Source: Thermoplasmatales archaeon
GTDB taxonomy: Archaea; Thermoplasmatota; Penumbrarchaeia; Penumbrarchaeales; Penumbrarchaeaceae
Reading direction: 5' to 3'
NCBI GenBank assembly: GCA_030595715.1
Contig: JAUVCN010000010.1
Span: 1 to 44,419, forward strand
Length of the DNA stretch: 44,419 bases
Below, in pieces: positions 25,382 to 35,156 of the stretch. Under the pieces are notes generated by a model, which worked only from the letters and a program-made list of their open reading frames with translations, searched no databases and was not told the origin of the DNA. Position numbers and translations under genes: made by a program. The first letter of the stretch is position 1; each line of letters begins with the position of its first letter.

Positions 25382-28300
25382 ATGAAAAGGTTTACGGCAA
25401 TAGGGATCACTTTGTTGATACTTCTTGGATCTTTTACAGTACTGATGAGTGTAGAAGATGATGTAGAAGCAGCTCCAACCAGGGTTGTCTGGAGATTCTT
25501 CAAAGGATGGATCGTAGGGATAAACGAGACAAATCCTGATGGGATACCGACGGTCTACGGATTGAACGTTACAGGTACCTACTTAGGGAATGGGACAACG
25601 ACATCTCCATTTTTGGCAGACATAAATAACACCAATGGGAATTATTCGGTCAGGGTGGATGCCCAGTTCCATGATACGAATTTCCCCTGGGAATTCCATC
25701 TGGATGATTGTTATGGTTGGAATGAAGCCGGGGGCGGTCTTGTAAGTGTTCCGCACCCCTCTAATTGGGACCCCTTGAATACAACGAACTATACTGCTCC
25801 AGGGATACTTTTTTACGAGAAAGGCACCTTCAGTAATATATCGATAACGATCTTGAACGCTACTCCGCAAACGCCGCTTGAGGGTGTTTCATTCAGTTTT
25901 GAGAAGCATCCTTTCCATAATACGGTCCAGACCGGAAACGTGACAGATCCGGCCGGTGAAGTGCTTTTCAACGATCTGCAGTATGGGATAGATCTGAACG
26001 ATCAGGTTAAGATCTTCATTTCCAAGGAGAACTTCACCTATGATGAAGGGTACGGTGTTGGCGTCACCCTTATTAATATAACCGAAGGAAATACAACGAC
26101 CGTCACGCTCAACATCACCGAGAACGATCTCGTCAGGAGTTCAGCTCCCGCTGTTGGGAACAATATGGATCTTCCGGTTGACAAGAACCAGGTTCCAAAC
26201 TACGTGTTCGTTCAGTTCTTCAATGATATGGACCAAACATCCGTGAATGAGGATACTCTGTATCTGAGGGAGAAGGGAGGCGATAAGGTCGACATAACCT
26301 ACAACTGGCCGACGAGCGACCTCTGCAAGATCCAGCCTTCCGAGGACCTTGATCACAATACCACATATGAGGTCATTGTTACCCCCAGGGTCGCCAATAC
26401 GACAGGTTGGGAACCTCTCTGGAGGACCTTCAATTTCGAGTTCACAACTGAACTCTCACCTGCAACACTCAGATGCCAGGTCCATATCAATGGCACAATG
26501 GACCCTGCTCCTGAAGGAACCCAGATCAGACTCAACTCGAACCTTCCCGAGACACTCGAGAATGGTTATTTCGAGTTCGATGGTGTTCTCCCAACTGTTG
26601 GCGGTCACACCATTGAGATCATCGGACCCAAAGTTGGTGATCTCGACGAATACTTGTACTATGGAAATGAAATAAGCGGAATATTGGTCGAAAGAGGTCA
26701 GATATTGGATGTTTTCGGTCTGATAGTGATCAAAAGGGAAACCAAAACGGCCATCATCGAGGTTCTGGATGAGGATGGTAACAAGCTCGAAGGGGCTAAT
26801 GTAACCCATCAGATAACAAAGGAGTCAAAGTTCACGGGAGTTGACGGAAGGGCCACATTCACAGATGTTCTTGTGGATATGAATACCGGATTCAAGGCAT
26901 CTTTCGATAATTACCTTGAGTGGCCTGTAACTGTCCCCAAGGGAAACGATGATCCGACCATCGTCAATGTGACCCTTTACGAGAAGGAGCTTCCTTTGAC
27001 GATCAAGGCAAGGAGCGATTACACGATCGATCTTGTCCCCGGGATCCATATACCGGTCGAATCAAAGATACAGATCGATTTCGAGAATGAGGATGGTTTT
27101 TCATTGGATATGGATGAAGACACGCTTACAACAGATTCCCTGAAGATCTATGACTCGAACCACGACGAGGTTCCGATCGATATATCAACACCAGGTGATC
27201 TATCAAGATGGAACGTTGAACCGAGATCTCTCCTGAAATATTCGTCCGAATACACCCTTTTCATAAGCGAACAGGTAGCCTCGACAGGTGGGGTCAATCC
27301 ACTTTGGAGGGACTTCACAATGATATTCAACACCGAGACCCTTTCTCCTTCCCTTGTTTCAGGAAGGATCACTGTCAGGGAGAAAGGTGTTGAAGGTGTC
27401 CGTGTCGAGGTCTTGCGGGATGGGGTTCCAATAGCATCTGCGGACAGTGGGTTCAATGGGAATTATTACATTACCGTTGACCACTTTGATTTCACAATGA
27501 GGAACATCTCAGTTCAAGCAGATGGGTCCGAAATGGGTCTTAAGACAGAATTGTTCGGACCTATAGAACTGAATGCGGGAGGTTCAAGGAACTTCACCGA
27601 TTTCGACCTGAGCAGATCCGAGGATTGGTTCCAGGTCCTTTACCCCGTTGATGATGAGGGAAGGATGCCTGTGGAGGGAAGTATAACCCTGAAGTTCAAG
27701 ACCGTAATCGACGATCACGATCCTGTCGAATTTGTGAAGAACTTCACCCTTACAAGCCCAAGCGTGGACCTGAACATTACCCTGACCGATGGAGGAAAGA
27801 CGGTGATAATCAATCCTGAGGTCCTCCTTGACCATGACAAGAAGTATACTTTGTCGATCTCAGATTTCCAGGACGGAGATTTTGAGAGGGAAATGGTCGA
27901 TGTGAACGGGACACCGGCACTGATAAGAGGAGAGCAGATAGAGATAACAACAGAGTTCAAACCGATCGATGTTATCCTGCAAACACCGAGCTCAGCCAAT
28001 CTGGTTTCCGTATCCGTTGACACTCCTGTCATCCTGTTCTTTACCAACTATTCGGTGGATCCTGCGAAAATAGAGGCTGCATTCGAGTTCAAGGAATCAC
28101 TATCGGGAACCCCGGTCGGAAACCTGACGTTCATATGGTCCAATAACAACAAGAATGTGGAGGTCGGGCATGACACACTCGATGGGACAACTGAATACGT
28201 CGTTTTACTTCCATCCGGGAAATATGGTGCGGGCGCATCAGTTGGGGCAATGACCTCTTCTGATTTCCTTGCTTATTTTACCACTGAGATGCGGTTAATA

Positions 28301-29035
28301 GATAACACATTCGATACAAATTGGCCAAGTCAGAGCAATGTTGGTGGAAGATTGGTCACCACCTGGGAGAATACTCTTGGGATCCAGATAAGGATCGTGA
28401 TCCTTATCGAGGAGGAGAGAGGATCGAACAATTACACAGAATATCAGGATTTCACAATGACCGCAGGTGAAACCGATAGACAGGTAACACTGAACATCGA
28501 TGAACTTCCGGTCGGTGAATACATGGCAATGGTCCGGATCTATGATCCATCCAACATGTTATTGCTCAACGAGTATTCCAGGAATATCAGAGTGGATAAG
28601 GATAGCAATCCCGGTGGAGAGGACCTTCTCTGGGTCTTCGTTATCATCGCTATCATTGTTGTTCTCGTTTCCATACTAGCAGTATATCTGATATCCCAGT
28701 CCAGGAAAAAGGACCTGGATGAGGAGCTGCATGAAGAGTTCGAATGTCCCGAGTGTCACCATCTTGTAAGCGATGATGATGCTGTCTGCGCCCATTGTGG
28801 TGCCGAGTTCGAAGACCAGGCCTACAAGTGTCCGAAATGTGGTTCCATGCTCGACCCAGAGGATGAGGAGTGTTCGGAATGCGGATACGATTTCGAGGAC
28901 CAGGAGAAGATGGAGCTCGAAGACGATGAGGATACGGATGAGGATATGGAACTCGATGAGGATACGGATGAGGACATGGACCTCGATGACGAGGAAGATG
29001 ACCTGGAAGAGGTGGAAGAAGAGGATGAGGATTAA
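25382..29035 (+). CDS. Large surface protein with Big_5-like Ig domains and a cytoplasmic double zinc ribbon
   Basis: The 1217-residue protein begins with a signal peptide (about 1-30, ending DVEAA). The outer part alternates carboxypeptidase-regulatory-like beta-sandwiches with Big_5 (SbsA-type) Ig-like domains. The latter show a recurring strand motif around PLWR (GWEPLWRTFNFEFTTE, GVNPLWRDFTMIFNTE) and one opens SEDWFQVLYPVDDEG. There are many N-glycosylation sequons. A membrane helix (about 1084-1106) leads to a double zinc ribbon with four CxxC pairs (CPEC, CAHC, CPKC, CSEC), then an extremely acidic tail. ATG 25382 follows GAAGGTG and begins a good signal peptide. Likely a cell-envelope component; the inner ribbons suggest contact with a cytoplasmic partner. 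No enzyme motif is seen. Confidence 0.85.
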   Translation: MKRFTAIGITLLILLGSFTVLMSVEDDVEAAPTRVVWRFFKGWIVGINETNPDGIPTVYGLNVTGTYLGNGTTTSPFLADINNTNGNYSVRVDAQFHDTNFPWEFHLDDCYGWNEAGGGLVSVPHPSNWDPLNTTNYTAPGILFYEKGTFSNISITILNATPQTPLEGVSFSFEKHPFHNTVQTGNVTDPAGEVLFNDLQYGIDLNDQVKIFISKENFTYDEGYGVGVTLINITEGNTTTVTLNITENDLVRSSAPAVGNNMDLPVDKNQVPNYVFVQFFNDMDQTSVNEDTLYLREKGGDKVDITYNWPTSDLCKIQPSEDLDHNTTYEVIVTPRVANTTGWEPLWRTFNFEFTTELSPATLRCQVHINGTMDPAPEGTQIRLNSNLPETLENGYFEFDGVLPTVGGHTIEIIGPKVGDLDEYLYYGNEISGILVERGQILDVFGLIVIKRETKTAIIEVLDEDGNKLEGANVTHQITKESKFTGVDGRATFTDVLVDMNTGFKASFDNYLEWPVTVPKGNDDPTIVNVTLYEKELPLTIKARSDYTIDLVPGIHIPVESKIQIDFENEDGFSLDMDEDTLTTDSLKIYDSNHDEVPIDISTPGDLSRWNVEPRSLLKYSSEYTLFISEQVASTGGVNPLWRDFTMIFNTETLSPSLVSGRITVREKGVEGVRVEVLRDGVPIASADSGFNGNYYITVDHFDFTMRNISVQADGSEMGLKTELFGPIELNAGGSRNFTDFDLSRSEDWFQVLYPVDDEGRMPVEGSITLKFKTVIDDHDPVEFVKNFTLTSPSVDLNITLTDGGKTVIINPEVLLDHDKKYTLSISDFQDGDFEREMVDVNGTPALIRGEQIEITTEFKPIDVILQTPSSANLVSVSVDTPVILFFTNYSVDPAKIEAAFEFKESLSGTPVGNLTFIWSNNNKNVEVGHDTLDGTTEYVVLLPSGKYGAGASVGAMTSSDFLAYFTTEMRLIDNTFDTNWPSQSNVGGRLVTTWENTLGIQIRIVILIEEERGSNNYTEYQDFTMTAGETDRQVTLNIDELPVGEYMAMVRIYDPSNMLLLNEYSRNIRVDKDSNPGGEDLLWVFVIIAIIVVLVSILAVYLISQSRKKDLDEELHEEFECPECHHLVSDDDAVCAHCGAEFEDQAYKCPKCGSMLDPEDEECSECGYDFEDQEKMELEDDEDTDEDMELDEDTDEDMDLDDEEDDLEEVEEEDED
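28925..28984 (+). repeat. Tandem 30-bp repeat coding for an acidic decapeptide
   Basis: Two copies of a 30-bp unit (28925-28954 and 28955-28984) differ at two bases and code for DEDTDEDMEL and DEDTDEDMDL in the acidic tail. This shows recent unit duplication, so tail length probably varies among strains. Confidence 0.85.
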
Positions 29036-29047
29036 GGTCCTCATCGA

Positions 29048-29090
29048 ACGGCCCGGGTCCTCTTATTGTCCCGGGCTGTTTCTTATTTAT
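29048..29090 (+). terminator. Terminator after the 1217-residue surface protein
   Basis: ACGGCCCGGG (29048-29057) pairs with CCCGGGCTGT (29070-29079), ten pairs with one G-T wobble and a 12-nt loop, followed by the T-rich TTCTTATTTAT. It lies 12 nt after the stop codon and separates the two surface-protein genes. Confidence 0.75.
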
Positions 29091-29142
29091 CACGATCACA
29101 ATATTTCATCATGCTACAAAAGGGACAAAGGAAGGTGAGAAA

Positions 29143-32100
29143 ATGAAGGATAGGTTCATATTTTCGACAATGATCATGTTAACTCTGTTGGTGTCGTTTC
29201 TGATACCTTGTATAGCATCGGCCAGAGCAACCGATGAAGATCCTGTGATCGGCGCTGCCGATGCCAACATCGCCGGGACGGTTGTAAATGGAACAGTTGG
29301 GATGGTAGTACATATATTTTCAACAATGACACCAGAATCTGGACCCCCTGTGATCCTGTACTTCAATACTACAACGGATGGTACCGGAAGCTTCAATCAA
29401 ACCGTGGATTCCAATGATACGACCATGTCACCTTATCAGATCGATGTGGATGCAACATACTACAAAGATGTGGTCGTTCGAACTCATATATTCTTTGAAA
29501 GGGCTGTATCAGGTCAGACCCAGCATGTTCCACCGGGGGGACTTGAAGCAGTGGACGCGCCAATAGGGAACCTCAGTGTCAGGATATTGAACGGGTCATC
29601 CGGTCAACCTCTCGGAGGTGTCGTTGTGACGGTCGACCATGTGGGGCCCCTTCCCGATATTCCGTTCCCCAGGGCACAACTTACACATCCAGGAGGCGAG
29701 GTGTACTACACGGATATCAGGTCCGTGGAGACGGAAATAGAAGCGGAGAAGCTTCATTTTCTGGACCTTTCCGATACCGTTGTGGAGAATTCTATCATTA
29801 TCCAGGAGGGCGGGGATACAATAGTCTATTTCAACCTCACCGAGGATCCGTGGCCCTTCACGACAACACCATCCAATGGCGCTAAGAGCGCCAACATCAC
29901 GAATGGTGTTCTGGTGGACTTCGGCCAGGAAATGGACCTTGCTTCGATAATAAAAAAAGATAATTACAGGTTCTCGGACGGTTCCGTCCCTATCGATTTC
30001 ACGATAGTGGTCCCTGATCCTTCCAATGAATATGTGAGACTGGTGCCGGACAGTTCCCTTGATTATGATTCAGGGTATGAGGTATCATTGTATGCAACCC
30101 TGAATTCATTTGGTGGTGGACTTCCCCTTTGGAGGACCATGGATATAAACTTCACGACCGAATCTCCACCAGGTATGGTGTCAGGTAGGATCGTTGATGA
30201 TGTGGCAGGGGATCCTGCTCCCGGGGTCAAGGTCAAACTGGTCGATCAGATCATTGTGACGTCACCGGATGGAAATTTCACATTTCCTCTTGTAATACCC
30301 GGTATTCACGTTCTTGATGTTCTTGACGGGTATCTATTCGATGGAACACAGGTCACAGATGTCAGTGTGGATAGAGGTGGTTCCGTCGAACTTGGTGATA
30401 TCGAGGTATCCGCCAGATCAATGGGTTCACTCAATGTCACTATCACATCACGTGGAACGCCGTTGGAGGGGGCCTGGGTGAAGATCCTTTCGTCCATACT
30501 TGCCGATGATGAGTTCAATATGACAACGGATACTGAAGGCATAGCCTCATTTGAAAGGGTTCGATCAGGAAATGTGAACCTGAGAATAGGCGCACCACAT
30601 CATGGATCCAGGATCGATGCGGTGATCGTTCCCGAGAGCGGCCTCGGTACTCTGTCTTTGGACCTTGTCGAGGATGATCTTCCTGTTGTTATTGAACTTA
30701 CCGAGGAGATATCTTCAGGTGTTGCGGATGTTGGATCGGACTTCTTGATAACCCTTCCTGAGCCTGTACTGTTCCAGAGCCTATCTGTGTCCTTGTGGAA
30801 GCTGAATGCAACTGGTGGAAGAGTGGAGGAAATAGCTCTTGCACCTCCACAAGAGGGAGTTATTGAGAATTCATATGTTGTCCGCGTACAGGGTTTGCTC
30901 CCATATGCAACCTCCTTTGAGTTCGAGATCGATTCTGACCTGGAGACCCTTGATGACGGAGAGTTCCTGCTTTGGAGGAATATGGTCCTTTTCTTCGTTA
31001 CAGTGGTTGTTCCAGATGCCCACCTGAACGGCACACTGCTTCTTGAAGGCAATCCTCTCGAAGGTGTGATCATCGAATTCGATGGGCAGATGGGTACAAC
31101 AGATGATGAAGGTGGATTCAATGTGACGATCGAACTTCTCTCCCTGTCGAAGGAGGGGAAGATCATTGTCAACCTGACCGATAGAGGATATCAGTTGTTC
31201 CTGATGGATGTAACGGTCACAGGAGGAAAAACGATCGAAGTTGGAATGATCGATCTGGTCCCTCTGGAAGATTGGTATGGGGTATCCCCTGCTGATGGGG
31301 TGGAACATGTGGATCCAGATACCGATATCACATTCTCTTTCATTGTTCCGCTCGTTGAACCGGAAGGTGGATGGAGTGATGTTTTCAAGGTCATCAGGGA
31401 AGGAACAAGCGCCCCTGTAACAGGAACTTTTATCCTGGGTGAAGGAAATCTATCTATCCTCTTCGATCCCGCAAACGGGTTGATGGAGAATAATATTTAC
31501 AATGTTGTGGTGACGGAAGAACTCCTTCAGGAGAATGGGCTTCCCTTTTTCCCGGTTAGCAATACAACGCAGTTCAAGGTCAGGCCTAAGATGATCATTA
31601 TCGAGATCATTTCCCCATTGGACCTATCGACCGACAAGCAGGACCTCGATCAAAGTATCACTCTTTCTTTTGGCCTTTCTGTCAATCGATCTCTGATCGA
31701 AGCTGCTGTTGATGTCTCACCTTTGGTCGATCCTGTAGTTTTCAACTGGATCTCTTCCAGTGATGTTGCAATATCTGCATTTTATGCGGCATCTACCTCG
31801 TATACATTGACGATCCTCCCTGGGACATATGGCTTGAGTGGTGAACCACTTGGAGTACAGTTCCAGATAGCTTTTGAAACGGATGTCACATATGGACGGA
31901 TCCATTCATTCTCTTCCGTCAACCTGATACCGGAATTGGACTCCGGATGGGAGACCGGTCAAGTGATCAGAATATCCGGGACCGTTGCCAATTCAACAGG
32001 GTATGAAGTGAAGGTCACAATTGGAACCGGTTCGGATATGATCACTGGAACGGCTTTTGTTTCCCATGATGGAACCTGGTCCATAGAGATCACACTTCCA

Positions 32101-32385
32101 GATGATGCCATGTCAGGGACCATGATCCTCTCGATCGGAGTGCCAGGTGGGCCATCAGCGTATTCAAAGGAATATGATGTCGAAGTGAAGGCTCCGGCAG
32201 AACACGGTCCTGACGATGCCAAGGATGACCTTACGATGTATTACGTCATTGGTGCGGCCATCATACTTATCATTGCAGTGATCATCGCTGGATCGTACAT
32301 GAAGGCACAGAGGAAGAAGGCCGATGAGGAAATGGACATCGAGATCACAGAAGTGGATGGAGACTGGCAAGATTCTGAGGAGTAG
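29143..32385 (+). CDS. Large surface protein, paralogue of its upstream neighbour without zinc ribbon
   Basis: The 1080-residue protein has a signal peptide (about 1-27), then alternating carboxypeptidase-regulatory-like and Big_5-like Ig domains as in the preceding gene. The shared strand motif occurs as GLPLWRTMDINFTTE and EFLLWRNMVLFF, and LEDWYGVSPADGVEHV matches the neighbour's EDWF domain opening. A final sandwich (ISGTVANSTGYEVKVTIGTG) precedes one membrane helix (about 1033-1055) and a short acidic tail. The zinc ribbons of the neighbour are missing. ATG 29143 follows GGAAGGTGAG. The pair looks like an old tandem duplication with a swapped C terminus. Confidence 0.85.
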   Translation: MKDRFIFSTMIMLTLLVSFLIPCIASARATDEDPVIGAADANIAGTVVNGTVGMVVHIFSTMTPESGPPVILYFNTTTDGTGSFNQTVDSNDTTMSPYQIDVDATYYKDVVVRTHIFFERAVSGQTQHVPPGGLEAVDAPIGNLSVRILNGSSGQPLGGVVVTVDHVGPLPDIPFPRAQLTHPGGEVYYTDIRSVETEIEAEKLHFLDLSDTVVENSIIIQEGGDTIVYFNLTEDPWPFTTTPSNGAKSANITNGVLVDFGQEMDLASIIKKDNYRFSDGSVPIDFTIVVPDPSNEYVRLVPDSSLDYDSGYEVSLYATLNSFGGGLPLWRTMDINFTTESPPGMVSGRIVDDVAGDPAPGVKVKLVDQIIVTSPDGNFTFPLVIPGIHVLDVLDGYLFDGTQVTDVSVDRGGSVELGDIEVSARSMGSLNVTITSRGTPLEGAWVKILSSILADDEFNMTTDTEGIASFERVRSGNVNLRIGAPHHGSRIDAVIVPESGLGTLSLDLVEDDLPVVIELTEEISSGVADVGSDFLITLPEPVLFQSLSVSLWKLNATGGRVEEIALAPPQEGVIENSYVVRVQGLLPYATSFEFEIDSDLETLDDGEFLLWRNMVLFFVTVVVPDAHLNGTLLLEGNPLEGVIIEFDGQMGTTDDEGGFNVTIELLSLSKEGKIIVNLTDRGYQLFLMDVTVTGGKTIEVGMIDLVPLEDWYGVSPADGVEHVDPDTDITFSFIVPLVEPEGGWSDVFKVIREGTSAPVTGTFILGEGNLSILFDPANGLMENNIYNVVVTEELLQENGLPFFPVSNTTQFKVRPKMIIIEIISPLDLSTDKQDLDQSITLSFGLSVNRSLIEAAVDVSPLVDPVVFNWISSSDVAISAFYAASTSYTLTILPGTYGLSGEPLGVQFQIAFETDVTYGRIHSFSSVNLIPELDSGWETGQVIRISGTVANSTGYEVKVTIGTGSDMITGTAFVSHDGTWSIEITLPDDAMSGTMILSIGVPGGPSAYSKEYDVEVKAPAEHGPDDAKDDLTMYYVIGAAIILIIAVIIAGSYMKAQRKKADEEMDIEITEVDGDWQDSEE

Positions 32386-32424
32386 TTCGGTTCCCAAGCA
32401 GGGCCCGCCATCATCCGGTCAAAG

Positions 32425-32432
32425 TTTATAAG
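32425..32432 (+). promoter_or_regulatory. TATA box of the OPT transporter operon
   Basis: TTTATAAG after a purine-rich AAAG sits 64 nt before the ATG at 32493 and would start transcription near 32455. It is the best match in the gap after the surface-protein gene. Confidence 0.5.
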
Positions 32433-32492
32433 GAACGACCCGATTACCCGGTTCTATCGTGTTTCTTGTTCCTTGTTCTGTATGGTGGTCCC

Positions 32493-33116
32493 ATGAACAG
32501 CAATGATAAGAAGGTCACTTTCACCGGTATTGGTTTACTATTTATGATGCTCGGGATTGCGGTCATATTTGGCAGCAATGCCGGCGGAGATGGGGACATA
32601 CCCCCGGAAGACCCCGAGGATTTTTTCAAGGATCAGATCATGTATTCCGAGACCGTGAAACATTCGAATGAACTGAATGAAGGGGGAACCGAGTTTATCC
32701 CCATTGACACAACCGGAAAACTGATCAAGAACTTAACAGCCACGCTGACCTGGTCAGATGAGACACAGCAACCCGCCCCGAGAGCGAGAAGGCACGTCAA
32801 TCAACCTGATTCGTTCGCTCTTACCATTTTCTGGAACGATGGGAACGATTCCATATCCGGATCCGGGTCCAATCCTCAGGACGGTCAGGGTGAAATTGCA
32901 TTGCAGACGTCCATCTCAAGTGAAGACCTGAAGGCCATGTTCGACAGCGGTGATGAGGGTATGAAGAATTGGACTGCCTTGGTTGACATGACCGATGCAG
33001 GAATGTGGGTTCCGCAGACAGGGATCGGGTGGATCGGTCTTACCGATGTGGGGAATCTCTATTCCCTTGACATTGTGCTTGAATACTATGACTACAACGA
33101 GATAATGGGTGATTAG
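32493..33116 (+). CDS. Small membrane-anchored extracellular protein next to the OPT transporter
   Basis: The family is not recognised. The 207-residue protein has one N-terminal hydrophobic helix (about 7-27) and an outer domain of about 170 residues, rich in beta-strand patterns (LTATLTWSDE, SFALTIFWNDGND, YSLDIVLEYYDYNE), probably a jelly-roll-like fold. There is no lipobox Cys. ATG 32493 is chosen (GGTGGT just upstream); the frame is open upstream to TTG 32466, which would add a poor N terminus. It ends 11 nt before the OPT transporter gene, so it may help present substrate to that transporter. Confidence 0.75.
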   Translation: MNSNDKKVTFTGIGLLFMMLGIAVIFGSNAGGDGDIPPEDPEDFFKDQIMYSETVKHSNELNEGGTEFIPIDTTGKLIKNLTATLTWSDETQQPAPRARRHVNQPDSFALTIFWNDGNDSISGSGSNPQDGQGEIALQTSISSEDLKAMFDSGDEGMKNWTALVDMTDAGMWVPQTGIGWIGLTDVGNLYSLDIVLEYYDYNEIMGD

Positions 33117-33127
33117 GGGGATTCAAG

Positions 33128-35137
33128 ATGGATGAGGAGTTTGAACCGTATATCTCGGCTGATGCGGATATTCCCGAGTTCTCGATGAAAGCGATCCTTG
33201 TGGGGATCGCGATAACGATCGTTATGGGTGCAGCCAATGCATACCTGGGTCTCTTTGTAGGAATGACAGTATCCGCAACCATACCATCGATGGTCTTTGC
33301 ACTTGCTATCTTGAGGATATTCAGGGGTAACATCCTTGAGATAAATATGGCAAAGAACATAGGTGTGGCAGGGGAGGCACTTGCTGCCGGGATCATTTTC
33401 ACATTCCCTGCTATGATCGTCATCAACGAAATGACCGGGACCGGCGGATGGGAGGATATGTTCACAGGAGAGAACCTGATGATCATGATCGCCATTGCCC
33501 TGATCGGCGGTCTCTTCGGTATCCTCTTCACAATTCCCCTGAGAAAGGTGTTCATAGATGATCTGGACCTTCCGTATCCGGAGGGTGTTGCCGCTGCAGA
33601 GGTTCTCAAAGCGATGGAAAAGGGTGGAAGAGGGATCTATTACATTGCCATTGCAGCCGGCATAGGTGGATTCATGAAATTATCTGCCGGGTCCGGATTG
33701 GGCCTGTGGCAGGAAAAGGTGGAGGGTGTATTGAACCTTGGCCGTATCCGATTCTTTGGAGGTGTCAACGTTTCCCCGGCCCTTCTTGGTGTGGGATATA
33801 TTATCGGTTTCAAGATAGCTCTCATTGTTTTCACAGGTGGGATCATTGGCTGGGTGATCGGTATACCGGCAGTAGGTTTTTTCAAGGGATGGCCAGCCGG
33901 AGACCCCATAGAAGCTGTATATACCCTATGGTTCGATGAGACCAAATGGATCGGGATAGGAGCAGTGCTCACCGGTGGGATCTATACTCTCATCAAGATG
34001 GGACCTCAATTGAAACAGTCCATCGTTCAGACCGTTGGAGGCAGAAAGGGGTCGGCCAACGAGCCGGCACCTATCAGGACAGAGAGGGATTTCCACGTAT
34101 CCATCTGGCATATGGTAATACTCTTCCTGGCGGTTTTTGGGCTTTACCTGTTCATCACAGGAGACCCCATCACATCCTTCATATTGACATTGATCATGTT
34201 CATAGCCACGTTCCTGTTCACGGCTGTTGCCGGTTATCTGGCAGGTATCGTAGGTTCATCGAACAACCCGATATCATCAGTGACGATAACAACGTTGGTT
34301 ATCACAGCACTCGTCCTTATCATATTGAATAAATTTGGAATTTCTGATCTTACTGGGCCAGAAGGAATGGGGGCCACCATCCTGGTGGCCGCTGTAGTCT
34401 GCTGTTCTGCTGCGATCGCGGGAGATTCCATGCAGGAATTGAAGACGGCGCAGATACTGGGAGCAACACCTATAAGGATCCAATGGGGACGGTTCATAGG
34501 AGTCGCGGTTGGTGCCATTGTCATTCCATTCATTGTGGGATTGCTTGCAAAAGCATATGGTATTGGATCTCCTGAACTTCCATCACCACAGGCTGTGATC
34601 ATGGGATCCACCGTATTTGCGATCTTCAACATGGATTTCAATTACCTGATGTTCGGGATCGGTGTTGTATTGGCTATTGGGCTTATCTGGAAGAAGTACC
34701 CGGTGATGGCAGTTGCCATAGGGATCTATCTCCCATTCACACTTACAACCCCGATATTCCTTGGCGGTCTTCTCGGACTGATATCCGAAAGGTGGATGTC
34801 CATCAAGACCCGGCTCTATGATTCATTCGGAAAGACGAAGGAAGAGACGAACAAGTTGGTAGCTGCGAACAAGGAAGCAACCTTCAATTCGGGACTGCTG
34901 TTCGCAGCCGGTCTCGTTGCGGGTGAGGCGGTTCTCGGTGTGATCGTTGCCCTGATAATCATAGTCGGAGGACCAGGAGCGATCGCGATATTCTCCGATC
35001 CCAGCAAGATACCCGGGGTCATTGGTCTAATATTCGTGATGTTCATCATCGTATACATGGTGATCAGGGAGCATCTGGCACAACTTTCCAGGGACCAATC
35101 TAGGACCGTCCTCCGATCGATCCTCAGAAGGAAGTGA
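33128..35137 (+). CDS. OPT-family oligopeptide transporter
   Basis: The 669-residue protein has about 15 hydrophobic helices and OPT blocks: ANAYLGLFVGMTVSATIPSM near the N terminus, LPYPEGVAAAEVLKA, a conserved GSSNNPISSVTI loop, and CCSAAIAGDSMQELK with QILGATP. OPT proteins import oligopeptides or metal chelates by proton (or possibly sodium) symport. Prokaryotic members of this subtype are poorly characterised and the substrate is unknown. ATG 33128 is preceded by GGGGGAT. It lies between the small anchored protein and the PqqD-like gene, 19 nt before the latter. Confidence 0.93.
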   Translation: MDEEFEPYISADADIPEFSMKAILVGIAITIVMGAANAYLGLFVGMTVSATIPSMVFALAILRIFRGNILEINMAKNIGVAGEALAAGIIFTFPAMIVINEMTGTGGWEDMFTGENLMIMIAIALIGGLFGILFTIPLRKVFIDDLDLPYPEGVAAAEVLKAMEKGGRGIYYIAIAAGIGGFMKLSAGSGLGLWQEKVEGVLNLGRIRFFGGVNVSPALLGVGYIIGFKIALIVFTGGIIGWVIGIPAVGFFKGWPAGDPIEAVYTLWFDETKWIGIGAVLTGGIYTLIKMGPQLKQSIVQTVGGRKGSANEPAPIRTERDFHVSIWHMVILFLAVFGLYLFITGDPITSFILTLIMFIATFLFTAVAGYLAGIVGSSNNPISSVTITTLVITALVLIILNKFGISDLTGPEGMGATILVAAVVCCSAAIAGDSMQELKTAQILGATPIRIQWGRFIGVAVGAIVIPFIVGLLAKAYGIGSPELPSPQAVIMGSTVFAIFNMDFNYLMFGIGVVLAIGLIWKKYPVMAVAIGIYLPFTLTTPIFLGGLLGLISERWMSIKTRLYDSFGKTKEETNKLVAANKEATFNSGLLFAAGLVAGEAVLGVIVALIIIVGGPGAIAIFSDPSKIPGVIGLIFVMFIIVYMVIREHLAQLSRDQSRTVLRSILRRK

Positions 35138-35156
35138 CCCATCTGGAGGTGATCAC

